Shown piece by piece: positions 34,749 to 43,267 of a stretch of 64,000 nucleotides of DNA; within the stretch, counting starts at the first letter, position 1; the number at the start of each line of letters is the position of its first letter. Position numbers and translations under genes: made by a program. Origin of the DNA: G963668345 sp965206025 (GTDB taxonomy: Bacteria; Acidobacteriota; Terriglobia; Bryobacterales; UBA6623). The notes beneath the pieces are model-generated. The model did not search any database. It saw only the letters and a program-made list of their open reading frames with translations, and had not been told where the DNA came from. The stretch lies in the NCBI GenBank assembly GCA_965206025.1, contig CBDBIU010000003.1, forward strand, positions 434,001-498,000, written 5' to 3'.

Positions 34749-36075
34749 ACTGCTGTCCGGTTAAAAGTCGAATAGAATCAATTGGTTGGGGTCATAGGGG
34801 GATTCGTTTGGGGAGTCGGATGGCTGGAGTGCCTGTAAAAGGGGCATTTTTTCGAATTGCGTAACGCTGAGAATCTGTAGAATCTGGTAAAGACTCGCTT
34901 CCAGCCCGAGCCGTTTCCGGACGATGGCGATGAGCACGTAAATCGAGACAGCGATCCAGATCTGCGTCTTGACGGCGTTCTCGCTGGTGCCGTAAAACGA
35001 GTTGATTCGCAGATGTTGCTTGATCCACTTGAAGAACAACTCAATCTGCCAACGCGACTTGTAGATGTGGGCGATGGTCAGCGCCGGGAGCGCGAAGTTG
35101 TTGGTCAGAAACTTCAGCCGCTTGTTCGTCCGGGCGTCGAAGTAACTGACCCTCCGCAACGGGTCGGGATAGGCTTGGGCCGATTCGATGGCAGCCAGTA
35201 TGACGGTCTGATCCGAGCGCAAGCCCGTGGATTTGTCGACGGGATGCGAGTAGCGCCGTTGGAGCAAGATGTTCTTCTTGGTTCGCACGACGAAGAACGA
35301 CGAGCAGAGAGTGAACACGAAGAGGCGTTCGAAATCGACGTAGGCCCGATCCATGACGTAGAACGCGCCGGCCTCCGGGCCGATCTCGTCGAGGATGTTG
35401 ATGTCGTGCACTTTGCCTCCAGTAATGCGGATGAACGTGGGAATATTGCCGTGCAGATCCAGCAGCGTGTGCATCTTCACGGCGGCCTTTTGCTTGCGGA
35501 ATCTCGCCCACGGAAACAGCGACAGGCAGAGGTCGATTGTTGTCGAGTCGAGAGCGTACAGAGTCTGGTCCAAGTCCACACCGATCGGGTCGTGGGCATA
35601 TAACGGCCGTGCCATGCCAATCAAGACCTGCGCGAAGTCCGCGTAGATCCGCCAGTCGCGCGACTCGTTCGCATCGGCCAGTGTCGAGCGCGCTACCCTG
35701 CCGCGGAATCCCATGTGGTAGAGTTTGCCGTGCATCGAACGCAGGCACGTCTCGATGTCGCGGAGGCTTGCCCGATAGGTCAGCTGGGCGAATGCCATCG
35801 CAAGAAACTGATCCCAGCAGGAGAAACTTTTCAGATAGGAATCGCCGCGGTAGCGCGATACACATTTCTGAAACTCTTTGCTCGGTAGGTGCTCGATCAG
35901 TTGGGAGAAAACCGTACGGCCAAGGTTCATCCCTCATTGTGCCGCGTCCGGATGCTCCGTTCAGGCGACCATTTGCGGCCTCGGGATTTCAAATCGTTCC
36001 CGAGCAAAACAGGCCATAAGACATTGAGCGGTCGAGACTTACCGTCCGATGGCGCGACTTTCCCCGGACAGCACT
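34749..36075 (-). mobile_element. IS4-family insertion sequence, 1327 bp, complete
   Basis: The left end is ACTGCTGTCCGGTTAAAAGT and the right end, reverse-complemented, AGTGCTGTCCGGGGAAAGTC. An 11-bp direct repeat, GGTTCAACGAC, flanks it at 34738-34748 and 36076-36086. The single intact transposase gene is inside. It landed in the last codons of a response-regulator gene. The ends are imperfect but the target duplication is exact, so the insertion is probably recent. Confidence 0.88.
34761..35930 (-). CDS. IS4-family DDE transposase
   Basis: A 389-residue, apparently intact transposase. An N-terminal DUF4372-like region (MNLGRTVFSQLIEHLPSKEF) precedes the DDE domain. Catalytic residues: LYALDSTTIDL (first Asp), FYVMDRAYVDFERL (second Asp) and YKSRWQIELFFKWIKQHL, the Y-2-R-3-E-6-K signature with the catalytic Glu. 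It ends in a tail rich in Pro and Asn. Its 5' end lies on the side nearer the response regulator. Confidence 0.93.
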   Translation of the reverse strand: MNLGRTVFSQLIEHLPSKEFQKCVSRYRGDSYLKSFSCWDQFLAMAFAQLTYRASLRDIETCLRSMHGKLYHMGFRGRVARSTLADANESRDWRIYADFAQVLIGMARPLYAHDPIGVDLDQTLYALDSTTIDLCLSLFPWARFRKQKAAVKMHTLLDLHGNIPTFIRITGGKVHDINILDEIGPEAGAFYVMDRAYVDFERLFVFTLCSSFFVVRTKKNILLQRRYSHPVDKSTGLRSDQTVILAAIESAQAYPDPLRRVSYFDARTNKRLKFLTNNFALPALTIAHIYKSRWQIELFFKWIKQHLRINSFYGTSENAVKTQIWIAVSIYVLIAIVRKRLGLEASLYQILQILSVTQFEKMPLLQALQPSDSPNESPYDPNQLILFDF

Positions 36076-36557
36076 GGTTCAACGACATGAAACCAGTAGT
36101 GCTCGATGGCCGCGATCACGGCCACGAATTCGTCGAAATCGGTCGGCTTGCGGACGTAGGAGTTGACACCGGCGTGATAGCATTTCGCCACGTCTTCCTC
36201 ATAGTCGGAAGTACTAAGAATCACGACCGGGATCGTTCGCAGGGCCGGATCCTGTTTGACGATCTCCGAGAGGCGCTGGCCGTTGATCTTGGGCATGTTC
36301 AGGTCGAGCACAATCAGATCGGGGCGGGCCGCATCCGCGTGTTCGCCTTTCCGCCGCAGGTAATCGAGGGCCTCCTCGCCGTCGGAAACCATGACCGCCT
36401 CCAGGGGCGAGTCGGTTTCAGCCAAAGCCTCCCGGGTAAGCAACTGGTCGCCCTCATCGTCTTCTACCAGCAAGATGAGTTTCCCCCGGCCGGTTTGGCC
36501 CGACCCAACGTTCCGTGCCGCCGGTTCGCCGGCGACGTCAATTCCGGTGTTGTTCAT
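36039..36557 (-). CDS. Rcp1-type single-domain response regulator, C-terminus replaced by IS
   Basis: A 172-residue protein made of one receiver domain after an N-terminal extension of about 25 residues. LILLVEDDEGDQLLTREAL holds the acidic pocket, DLIVLDLNMPKINGQ the phosphorylated aspartate, VILSTSDYEED the conserved Ser/Thr, and YVRKPTDFDEF the lysine. It ends AAIEHYWFHVVEP, then residues encoded by the IS end (VLSGESRAIGR). Without the IS the frame would have ended VVEPPPKR. The receiver itself is intact, so it may still work. It sits between a Hpt gene and a damaged GGDEF regulator gene, which suggests a phosphorelay. Confidence 0.9.
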   Translation of the reverse strand: MNNTGIDVAGEPAARNVGSGQTGRGKLILLVEDDEGDQLLTREALAETDSPLEAVMVSDGEEALDYLRRKGEHADAARPDLIVLDLNMPKINGQRLSEIVKQDPALRTIPVVILSTSDYEEDVAKCYHAGVNSYVRKPTDFDEFVAVIAAIEHYWFHVVEPVLSGESRAIGR

Positions 36558-36583
36558 ATCACCAAGGGCAACTTGATTGGCCC

Positions 36584-36632
36584 CAGCCCGCCATTACTTT
36601 CGTTGCGCCGGCTCACCGTGCTCAACGCAGGG
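36584..36632. repeat. Dispersed element, internal segment only
   Basis: AGCCCGCCATTACTTTCGTT, then GCGCCGGCTCACCGTGCTCA, is the reverse complement of the inner part of the 7497-7681 copy. Neither end with the TTTCTCACCAC motif is intact, although AGAAATGCGGCGCTGAG at about 36655 and CTAGCCCGCC at 36702 may be their traces. It separates the Hpt and regulator genes. Confidence 0.6.
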
Positions 36633-36695
36633 TTCAAGCACGCTCGCATTATCAAGAAATGCGGCGCTGAGCGGCTGGAACTGGGAGTGCGGCTG

Positions 36696-37040
36696 TCAGC
36701 CTAGCCCGCCGCGGAGGTTGGTGAGGATTTGCCGCACCTGCACAAACTCCTCGTCCACCTGTTCCACAAGTTGGGGCAACCCCTCGAGTTGATTTCCATT
36801 ACTTGACTTTTCCACGTGGAGGCATAATGCGCTCAGCGACTCCGCCCCCATGTTGCCACTGGAACTTTTTAGGCGGTGCGCGGCCGCGGACGCCCCTTCA
36901 GCATCGCCCGTGCCAACCGCATTCCTGAGGGCCTCCAGTTGTGCCGGGGTGTCGCTGAGAAAAAGGTCGATCAGCTCGGCGAGGAACTCGTCGTCGCCCA
37001 TGGTCGCCTCGCGGATGTGCTCCAGATTCACTGATTCCAT
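36696..37040 (-). CDS. Hpt domain protein (histidine phosphotransfer)
   Basis: A 114-residue four-helix-bundle Hpt protein. The phosphorylatable histidine lies in ASAAAHRLKSSSGNMGAESL, which matches the family's HxLKGSS motif. It would pass phosphate between a hybrid kinase and the two response regulators encoded downstream. The kinase is not in this window. Its downstream gap holds part of a dispersed element. Confidence 0.88.
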   Translation of the reverse strand: MESVNLEHIREATMGDDEFLAELIDLFLSDTPAQLEALRNAVGTGDAEGASAAAHRLKSSSGNMGAESLSALCLHVEKSSNGNQLEGLPQLVEQVDEEFVQVRQILTNLRGGLG

Positions 37041-37298
37041 GGAATTTCTTTAGCGCGGCGGCAGTTCATGGCGCATCGACAGGACAAGTTCGGGCGCGGG
37101 GGGGGAGCCGCTGGCCCGGCCCGATTTGCCTCTCCACTAGACAGCATGCCGAGGCTCCTAGTCTTGCGGCCCGCTGGCCTTTTCAGGGGCCGGTCGTTGT
37201 GGGTCGAAGATTAAGCCAGCATGGCCCTGGAACCGCTAGCCCACAGCGAACCGCGCAGCTATTCTCCAAATAAGGATCGGCATTTACCCCATGGATGG
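37041..37298. other. Intergenic region
   Basis: Between the Hpt start and a dispersed repeat. No gene or strong hairpin was seen. The promoter of the Hpt/regulator operon should be at the left end. Confidence 0.4.
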
Positions 37299-37499
37299 TT
37301 AGCCCGCTTTTCTCACCAGGGCCGTGGTGGATAAAGCGCAAGGCCCGACGGCCATGGCTCGCGGCAACAGTTTGCGCACATCGCCCAGCGTAGAGTATCT
37401 CGGCAAGCGGGCGCGATGGATCGCGCCCCTGCATCCCTGAGGGCGGGTATTTGTCTCCACTCCTGGCGACTGCCGTAGTGAGAAAAGCAGGCCGGCTAG
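37299..37499. repeat. Dispersed palindromic element, long copy (about 200 bp)
   Basis: The left end is TTAGCCCGCTTTTCTCACCA; the right end, reverse-complemented, CTAGCCGGCCTGCTTTTCTC, contains a 4-base insertion. The interior includes GCAAGCGGGCGCGATGGATC, then GCGCCCC, as in the copy at 19304-19449. The right edge supplies the TAG stop of pta. The left edge ends between genes. Confidence 0.75.
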
Positions 37500-38488
37500 A
37501 CCGGGACGGCCAAGCCCACCGCGTCTCCGGCTTGGACAGCAGTAATGGCGGCGGTGTAGTAGATGTCCTCGGCCGAGCTGCCGCGGGAGAGATCGTTAGC
37601 CGGATAGTTCAAGCCTTGTAGGAAAGGCCCGAGAGATTGAGCTCCGCCCAGTCGCTCGGCGAGCTTATATCCGATGTTGGCGGCGTCGAGCGTCGGGAAA
37701 ATCAATACGTTCGCTCGACCGGCGACCGGCGAGCCGGGGGCCTTCAATCGGCCTACCGAGTCCACAAGCGCCGCATCGGCCTGGAGTTCGCCGTCGACGC
37801 TGAGCCCGGGCGCCCGCGCGCGAATGATGCGCACGGCTTCGGCGACCTTTTCCACCAGGGGATGGCGGGCGCTGCCTTTGGTGGAAAAAGAGAGCAGCGC
37901 CACACGGGGGAGGTCGGAGAGGAACCGTCCTGCGTTCTCCGCGGCGGCGATGGCGATCTCAGCAAGTTGACTGGCGTTGGGATCGGGAACCACCGCCGGG
38001 TCGGCCAAAAAGATAACACCCCTGCTACCCCAGCTCGGCTCGGGGTGGACGAGGATCATGAAGCTCGACACGAGCCGAAAGCCTTCCTTGACTCCCACGC
38101 AGTGAATCACCGCACGGACGGTCTCCGCCGTCGTGTTACCGGCGCCGCCCACCATGCCGTCCGCATCTCCGGCCGCTACCATCAGCGAAGAGAAGTAAAG
38201 AGGCTGAACGGCTATCCTACGAGCTTCCGATTCCGTGACGCCACGGGATCTGCGGCGCTCATAGAAGAGGGACGCGTAGTGGTTGGTTTTTTCAGATGAT
38301 TGCGGGTCGACGAAATCGACCCCAGCGACCGCTCCTCCCGCCGGGCCGACTAGAATGGGGGTCGCGACTTTCTCCCGGGCTAGCCGCTCAGCCGCGACTC
38401 GCACTCGCTCGTCATCCCCTTCCGGGAATACGATTCGTTTGTTGAGCGTGCGAGCGCAGTCCACGACCCGCTCCAAGAATGCCGACAT
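37496..38488 (-). CDS. pta: Phosphate acetyltransferase
   Basis: A 330-residue short-form Pta, which interconverts acetyl-CoA and acetyl phosphate. RIVFPEGDDERV is the typical N-terminus. PLYFSSLMVAAGDADGMVGG, FADPAVVPDPNASQLAEIAI-like (here FLADPAVVPDPNASQLAEI), LLSFSTKGSARHPLVEKVAE and LQADAALVDSVGRLK are conserved blocks. Acetate kinase is not adjacent. The stop TAG belongs to a dispersed element. Phosphate butyryltransferase is related but less similar. Confidence 0.93.
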   Translation of the reverse strand: MSAFLERVVDCARTLNKRIVFPEGDDERVRVAAERLAREKVATPILVGPAGGAVAGVDFVDPQSSEKTNHYASLFYERRRSRGVTESEARRIAVQPLYFSSLMVAAGDADGMVGGAGNTTAETVRAVIHCVGVKEGFRLVSSFMILVHPEPSWGSRGVIFLADPAVVPDPNASQLAEIAIAAAENAGRFLSDLPRVALLSFSTKGSARHPLVEKVAEAVRIIRARAPGLSVDGELQADAALVDSVGRLKAPGSPVAGRANVLIFPTLDAANIGYKLAERLGGAQSLGPFLQGLNYPANDLSRGSSAEDIYYTAAITAVQAGDAVGLAVPV

Positions 38489-38580
38489 TCTTCCGATCTT
38501 ACTATGGCCGGGCGTGGGGATGCGGGCAGACCGCCCCGCGAACTGCCCGTACGTTCCGCGGTAGCGGCACGGTGGAGAGC

Positions 38581-41220
38581 TTAGAAAAAGCTGGTGATGG
38601 CGTAATAGATGCCCAGGGCGTAAATCATGCCGATGGTGAAGAAGACGAAATACATTTGCGACTTGATCGTCTTCAAGTCTTTGCCGGCGTTGCGGCTTAG
38701 ACCCTCGCTGATGCTTTCACTGATTCCACGGATCAACTCTTGGGAGAGAGACCCCTCGCCGCCGCCGCCCCCTTCGCTCAGCTTTTGCAGTCGCCGGCGA
38801 AGTTCTTTAACCTGGTCGCCGGTCTGCCTCGCCCAGGTAGACCAGCGCGAAGTTTCCTGCTCGACCAAAGCCTTGACGTTTTCCCCGCCCCCCCCGGACT
38901 GCTCGGTCTGCGAGAGACGTCTTTCCAGGTCTTCCATGCGAGCCAGCAGTTCCGGCTGATAGGCCTGGCCTCCTCCGCCATCGGCGCCGCCGCCTTGCTC
39001 GAGAGCGGCAATACGCTCAGCGATGTCCGCAGGGACCTCCGAGGGGGTCGATTCCCGCAGCTGGCGGTCCATCGAGTCAATCCTCGACATGAGCTCGGCA
39101 ACCCGGGGATCCGCCCCGCCGCCGGCGGAACCTTCGATGGACTCCAAACGGGCCGCAAGCTCAGCGACGCGCCCGTCTCCTCCGCTTCCTGCGGCTTCCT
39201 CGAGTGCATTGAGGCGAAGCGTGACTTCGTTGACCCGCGGATCGGGATCCGGCTGATCCGTTTTCCGCTCCAACGAAGCCAGCCGCACCGACAAATCGTC
39301 CACGCGGGGGTCGGCCCCCGCGCCCGGAGAAGCCGCCTCCAGTTGCCCCAAGCGAGTGTTGATTTCGTCTAGGCCCGAGCCGGCGGCAACTTCCGCGACT
39401 CTACTCTCTACAGATTGAAGCCGATCGGAGAGATCGCCGACTTGGGTTTCGGACCCCTTCTCCGTCAGCGTTGACTCGACCATCAACAGGCGTGTGCGAA
39501 GTTCTCCGATCTCTCCGTTTTGGCCGGCTTGGCTCACACTTTCATTGACGGAGGCTAGTTGCGCTCTGATCTCGGCGAGTTCCGATTGAGAGGCGCTTTC
39601 CCGTGTTTTCTCTTCGACTGACGCGAGACGTCCGGAAAGCTCTTGAACGTTAGAATCGGAGGCGCTTCCAGACTGGTTGCCTTCCAGCGCGGAAAGCCGG
39701 GCAAGGAGTTCTCCGTTGTTCTCCAACGAGGAAAGTCGACCCAGGACTTCGTCCACGCGCGGGTCGGCTTGATCGCTTCGCTGCTCCAAAGCGGCTAGGC
39801 GATCCGTCAAACCGGCGACCCGGGGATCAGCGGCAGGGTCCGCGGCCCAGGTTTCCAGGTTCTGCATACGATTCTCTATTTCTTCGATGGGGGGACCCGA
39901 CGAGGGCTGCTCGGCGCGCTCTTCCAGGACCGCCAAGCGATCGCTGATCCCTCCGACCCGTGCGTCCTCGGGCGATTGCGCGCTCTTCTCCTCCAGAGAC
40001 TGCACTCGAGAGGCAACCTCGTCCACTCGAGGATCGGGCTTGCGCTCTTCCACGCTGCCCTCAAGGGCCGATAGACGAGTGGCCAGAGCGTCATCCTGTG
40101 CCTTGGCGGCAAGCTCGGCAGCCTGTTGTTTGAGGTCTTCGACTCTAGAGGCGAGGTCGTCGACCCGGGGATCCTGAGACGGCTCTTCGACCCGACCCTC
40201 CACTGTCCCCAGGCGCTCGGTGATCGCTTCCACTCGCGGATCATTGGCCGGCTGCGCTGCTCGTTCCTCGACCGTCGCCAGCCGTTCCCCCAGCCCGTCG
40301 ACTCTTGGGTCGGCCCAGGGCTCGGCCACGTAGCTTTCTACATTCTCGACTCGGGAGACGACTTCATCCAACCGTGGATCATATGACGGTTCGAGAGAAA
40401 AGTGTTCCAACGTCCCCAGGCGCTCGGTGACATTGTCGACCCGTGGGTCTAGAGAAGGCTGAGTAGCCTGACCATCCAATCGTCCTAGTCGGGCGTTGAT
40501 CTCTTCGAAGCGAGCGTCCTCCTTGCGAACAGCATGGTCCTCCAACGACGAGAGGCGTCCCCCCAGTTGCTCTATCCGCCCTGTCAGCTGAAGCTCCTCT
40601 TCCTTCGCCGAAATCGTGTCCAATCGGCGTTCAAGATCCTCTACGCGGGGATCCTCCGCGGGTGCCTTGGTGACAGTCTCGACCGATCCTATCCTAAGTA
40701 CTAGGTCATCCATCCGCGGATCGGTCGCGGGCGATTGGCCCATTTGGCCTTCCAGTTCCGAGACCTTTCGCTCCAACTCGCGCGAGATCTTTCCCGCTTC
40801 TCCAGTTCCCCCCTCTCGCTCCAGAACGTCCAAACGATGCGCAATCTCGTTGAGCAAAGGTTCGGAGGCGCCCGCGCTTAACTTCCGCTCCATCTCCGTG
40901 GTCCGCAGCATAAGCGCGTCAACTCGCGAGTCGGCGCCGATGGATTCCACCTGCCTTTCCACGCTACCCATGCGGGCGAGAATTTCTTCGACGGACCCGG
41001 CCTCCGCCTCGCCCCGTGAGCTTTCAAGTCTTGACTCGAGCAGCGCCCGAAGCTGAGAAATCTCTTCTCGCTGCTTCTCGATCTGTTGTTGGAGAGAGAT
41101 CACGGATTGCTCATTTTGGCTTCGGCTTTCGTCGAGTTCCTGACGGTCGTCGACAGTGGCGGAGCCGGCGTTCCCCTTGTTATCGGATTTCCCGGTACGA
41201 TTCGATGCGGATTTCGCCAA
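38581..41220 (-). CDS. Long coiled-coil protein with 23-residue repeats and C-terminal membrane anchor
   Basis: About 879 residues from a TTG at 41220 that follows GGGAGGA at good spacing; a GTG at 41280 would add 20 residues. Most of the chain is built from a repeat close to DPRVDxxxxRLxxVExxxxxPxx, with a period of 23 residues in the best central part (DPRVDGLGERLATVEERAAQ and neighbours) and a looser period elsewhere. It is acidic and predicted coiled coil. Gly-rich linkers precede a last helical region and a single hydrophobic segment at the end (MYFVFFTIGMIYALGIYYAI). No signal peptide is seen, so it is probably tail-anchored facing the cytoplasm. The function is unknown. Confidence 0.8.
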   Translation of the reverse strand: MAKSASNRTGKSDNKGNAGSATVDDRQELDESRSQNEQSVISLQQQIEKQREEISQLRALLESRLESSRGEAEAGSVEEILARMGSVERQVESIGADSRVDALMLRTTEMERKLSAGASEPLLNEIAHRLDVLEREGGTGEAGKISRELERKVSELEGQMGQSPATDPRMDDLVLRIGSVETVTKAPAEDPRVEDLERRLDTISAKEEELQLTGRIEQLGGRLSSLEDHAVRKEDARFEEINARLGRLDGQATQPSLDPRVDNVTERLGTLEHFSLEPSYDPRLDEVVSRVENVESYVAEPWADPRVDGLGERLATVEERAAQPANDPRVEAITERLGTVEGRVEEPSQDPRVDDLASRVEDLKQQAAELAAKAQDDALATRLSALEGSVEERKPDPRVDEVASRVQSLEEKSAQSPEDARVGGISDRLAVLEERAEQPSSGPPIEEIENRMQNLETWAADPAADPRVAGLTDRLAALEQRSDQADPRVDEVLGRLSSLENNGELLARLSALEGNQSGSASDSNVQELSGRLASVEEKTRESASQSELAEIRAQLASVNESVSQAGQNGEIGELRTRLLMVESTLTEKGSETQVGDLSDRLQSVESRVAEVAAGSGLDEINTRLGQLEAASPGAGADPRVDDLSVRLASLERKTDQPDPDPRVNEVTLRLNALEEAAGSGGDGRVAELAARLESIEGSAGGGADPRVAELMSRIDSMDRQLRESTPSEVPADIAERIAALEQGGGADGGGGQAYQPELLARMEDLERRLSQTEQSGGGGENVKALVEQETSRWSTWARQTGDQVKELRRRLQKLSEGGGGGEGSLSQELIRGISESISEGLSRNAGKDLKTIKSQMYFVFFTIGMIYALGIYYAITSFF

Positions 41221-41629
41221 GGCTTTGGTCCTCCCTTTCTCTGGCCCGGGGGACGAACCCTCTAGGGTTCGATGATGCACACCCAGAGAGGTAAACTACA
41301 CCGTATCTTGAAGTTTCGTCTCAGGCCCCTGAGGCGACAATAGGCAGCTTGTCTTAATTCCAGGCGTAATGGGACTTATGCCTTTCGTTGGACTTCCGAC
41401 CGGTCTCCAGCAGTAGGTCCAGGCCCCCCTACCTATGGCAGTTTCGACTGGGGAAAAACTTCGGCGGTGCAGCATGATGTGCCTGCCCGCCTCCGCTCGA
41501 AACGTGACCGTATTCATGCGGCGGAGTACTAAGTCCGCATTTCTCACCGCCCCGGCGGCCGAAGCAGGCGATAGGCCTCCGCTACTTCGTTATGAGACCG
41601 GTGATCCGGACGCGAGTCGGGGATTCGGG
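41221..41629. other. Intergenic region with repeat remnant
   Basis: About 400 bases between two minus-strand genes. CTAAGTCCGCATTTCTCACC at 41529-41548 is a left end of the dispersed palindromic element, followed by diverged interior (GATAGGCCTCCGCTACTTCG). I see no gene. The upstream signals of the coiled-coil gene lie at its left end. Confidence 0.5.
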
Positions 41630-43267
41630 TCACCCTCCGGCCTGCTCGGGTTCCTTCTCGAGGGCCGGTGCCGACTCGACCATCGCAACACAGATCTTGT
41701 CGACCAGGCTGCGAATGTAGGACGCTTGGACACCGTAATTGTTCACGAGGATGGAAAAAGCAAGGCTCCGATCGTCGAGCGTGGCGGCGTAACCCGAGAT
41801 GGCCGTCACGTGCGCCAAGGTCCCTGTCTTGGCACGGATTCTACCCTTCGCCGAGGTCCGCGAGAACCGCCAGTCCAGGGTGCCGTCCTCGCCCGAAACG
41901 GGTAAGCTCGACGCAAAGTGCTCGCGGGCGGGCGAGTTCCACATGTAGGTCAGCAGCTGTGTTGTCGCCCCTGGCGAGACAAGGTTGCGGCGGGAAAGTC
42001 CCGATGCATCCTGAAGCTTGGATTCGGGAGGCTTCAGTCCCGCTTCGAGGAGAAAGCTCTTTAGCTCCCCCAGGCCGGCTTCAAAACTGCCGACCCCGCG
42101 CCGCTGGTAGCCAACCTCGCACAACAGCATCTCGGCGTGAAGATTCTGACTGTCCTTGTTGATAATCGGCAGCGTTTCAGCCAACGGCGCCGACTCGATC
42201 GCCGCCAGCCTTGCGGGGTATGCCTGGGGCTTGCGATTCGGCAGTCGCTTGAGGCTAGGGAACTCATGGGGATAGGCGTGTCTGGCGACGGCGGCTCCAG
42301 TAATGATGACTCCTAAGCGTTTGAGTTCCCCGCGAAACGCGACAGCGGCGAAAAGGGCAGGGTCGTCGACGGCGACCGACAGCACTCGCCCTCGGGAGCG
42401 AATCGAGATGTCCCCCCATAGCTGTAGTTCTCGCGAGCCGGGCCGGCGGTCGAGGCCCAGGCCGCGAGCGACCGTCCGCGTGGGAGCCGTTCTCGTGCGG
42501 TTGTCGAGGGAAAAGTATTCGATCCGCGGGGTCACATCAACCCGCGCCGGCCGTCTGACTCCGCTGCCCGGCAATACCCTCAGCTTCACCGTGTTGTCGT
42601 TGAACGACAGGGCGCTGATCGGTGCGCCGTAGGACCAATAACCGTCCTCGATTGACCATCCCGGCGGATGGCGCTGCCACACGTAGCGGCTGTCGTCCCC
42701 GACCACGTTGCCTTCAACACGCCGAACGCCCGCCTTGACCACCTGCCGGGCCAAGTTGGTCATAGGCCGTAGCAGGTCCTTTTCAAAATCCTTGCGCGGG
42801 TCGTAGGGGATGACCCGGGACGACAGATTCGGATCACCACCCCCGAGCAAGATCAGATCTCCGCCGACCACCCCGCCCTCCGTTGGCGGGATTTCTGTTA
42901 CTACACTAGTAGTGTAGATGTGCCGCGGTCCTAGCTGGACCAGTCCCAGGGCGGTCGAAAACAGCTTGGCGTTCGAAGCCAACACAAAAAGCTTGTCCGC
43001 GTTGTGCTTGTAAACCGTCCGGCCGTTTTCCAACTCGACGATCTTGATTCCCCAGAAAGCTCGGGCGGCTGTCTCTCCACCCAAAATCTCGGAGATTCGC
43101 TCGGCCAGCCCGGCTGCCGGTAGAGGCGCGGCGACCGCAAGGGCGATGAAAACCCAGCGGGCGATAGTTCGGCGGCGACGCAGCACCGCGCCGCGCCGGA
43201 GTCGGGTCGGTGCTTTGGCGGCGGGGAAAAGAGTCCCCAAGACAGGCTTATCTCGCCGAACCCTCAC
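41630..43267 (-). CDS. dacB: D-alanyl-D-alanine carboxypeptidase/endopeptidase (PBP4 family)
   Basis: A 545-residue S13-type penicillin-binding protein that trims peptidoglycan peptides. A basic N-terminus and hydrophobic stretch (WVFIALAVAAPLPAAGLA) form a signal peptide. The SxxK motif is ASNAKLFSTAL, SxN is INKDSQNLHAEML, and KTG is RAKTGTLAHVTAISGY. Size fits the family with its inserted domains. The GTG start at 43267 shares four bases with the hemB stop, so translation is coupled. Confidence 0.92.
   Translation of the reverse strand: MRVRRDKPVLGTLFPAAKAPTRLRRGAVLRRRRTIARWVFIALAVAAPLPAAGLAERISEILGGETAARAFWGIKIVELENGRTVYKHNADKLFVLASNAKLFSTALGLVQLGPRHIYTTSVVTEIPPTEGGVVGGDLILLGGGDPNLSSRVIPYDPRKDFEKDLLRPMTNLARQVVKAGVRRVEGNVVGDDSRYVWQRHPPGWSIEDGYWSYGAPISALSFNDNTVKLRVLPGSGVRRPARVDVTPRIEYFSLDNRTRTAPTRTVARGLGLDRRPGSRELQLWGDISIRSRGRVLSVAVDDPALFAAVAFRGELKRLGVIITGAAVARHAYPHEFPSLKRLPNRKPQAYPARLAAIESAPLAETLPIINKDSQNLHAEMLLCEVGYQRRGVGSFEAGLGELKSFLLEAGLKPPESKLQDASGLSRRNLVSPGATTQLLTYMWNSPAREHFASSLPVSGEDGTLDWRFSRTSAKGRIRAKTGTLAHVTAISGYAATLDDRSLAFSILVNNYGVQASYIRSLVDKICVAMVESAPALEKEPEQAGG

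Noticed and set aside
36810..36821. parS-like core TCCACGTGGA within the Hpt gene
   Set aside because: Only the central ten bases fit; the outer bases (TTTT and GGC) break the palindrome, so it is probably chance.
38900..40700. Regularly repeated DNA that could be taken for a CRISPR or satellite array
   Set aside because: The repeats are degenerate at DNA level, keep the reading frame and encode a 23-residue protein repeat.
42900..42925. Near-palindrome around CTACACTAGTAGTGTAG
   Set aside because: It lies inside dacB coding sequence (TTSVVTE) and is imperfect; coding explains it.
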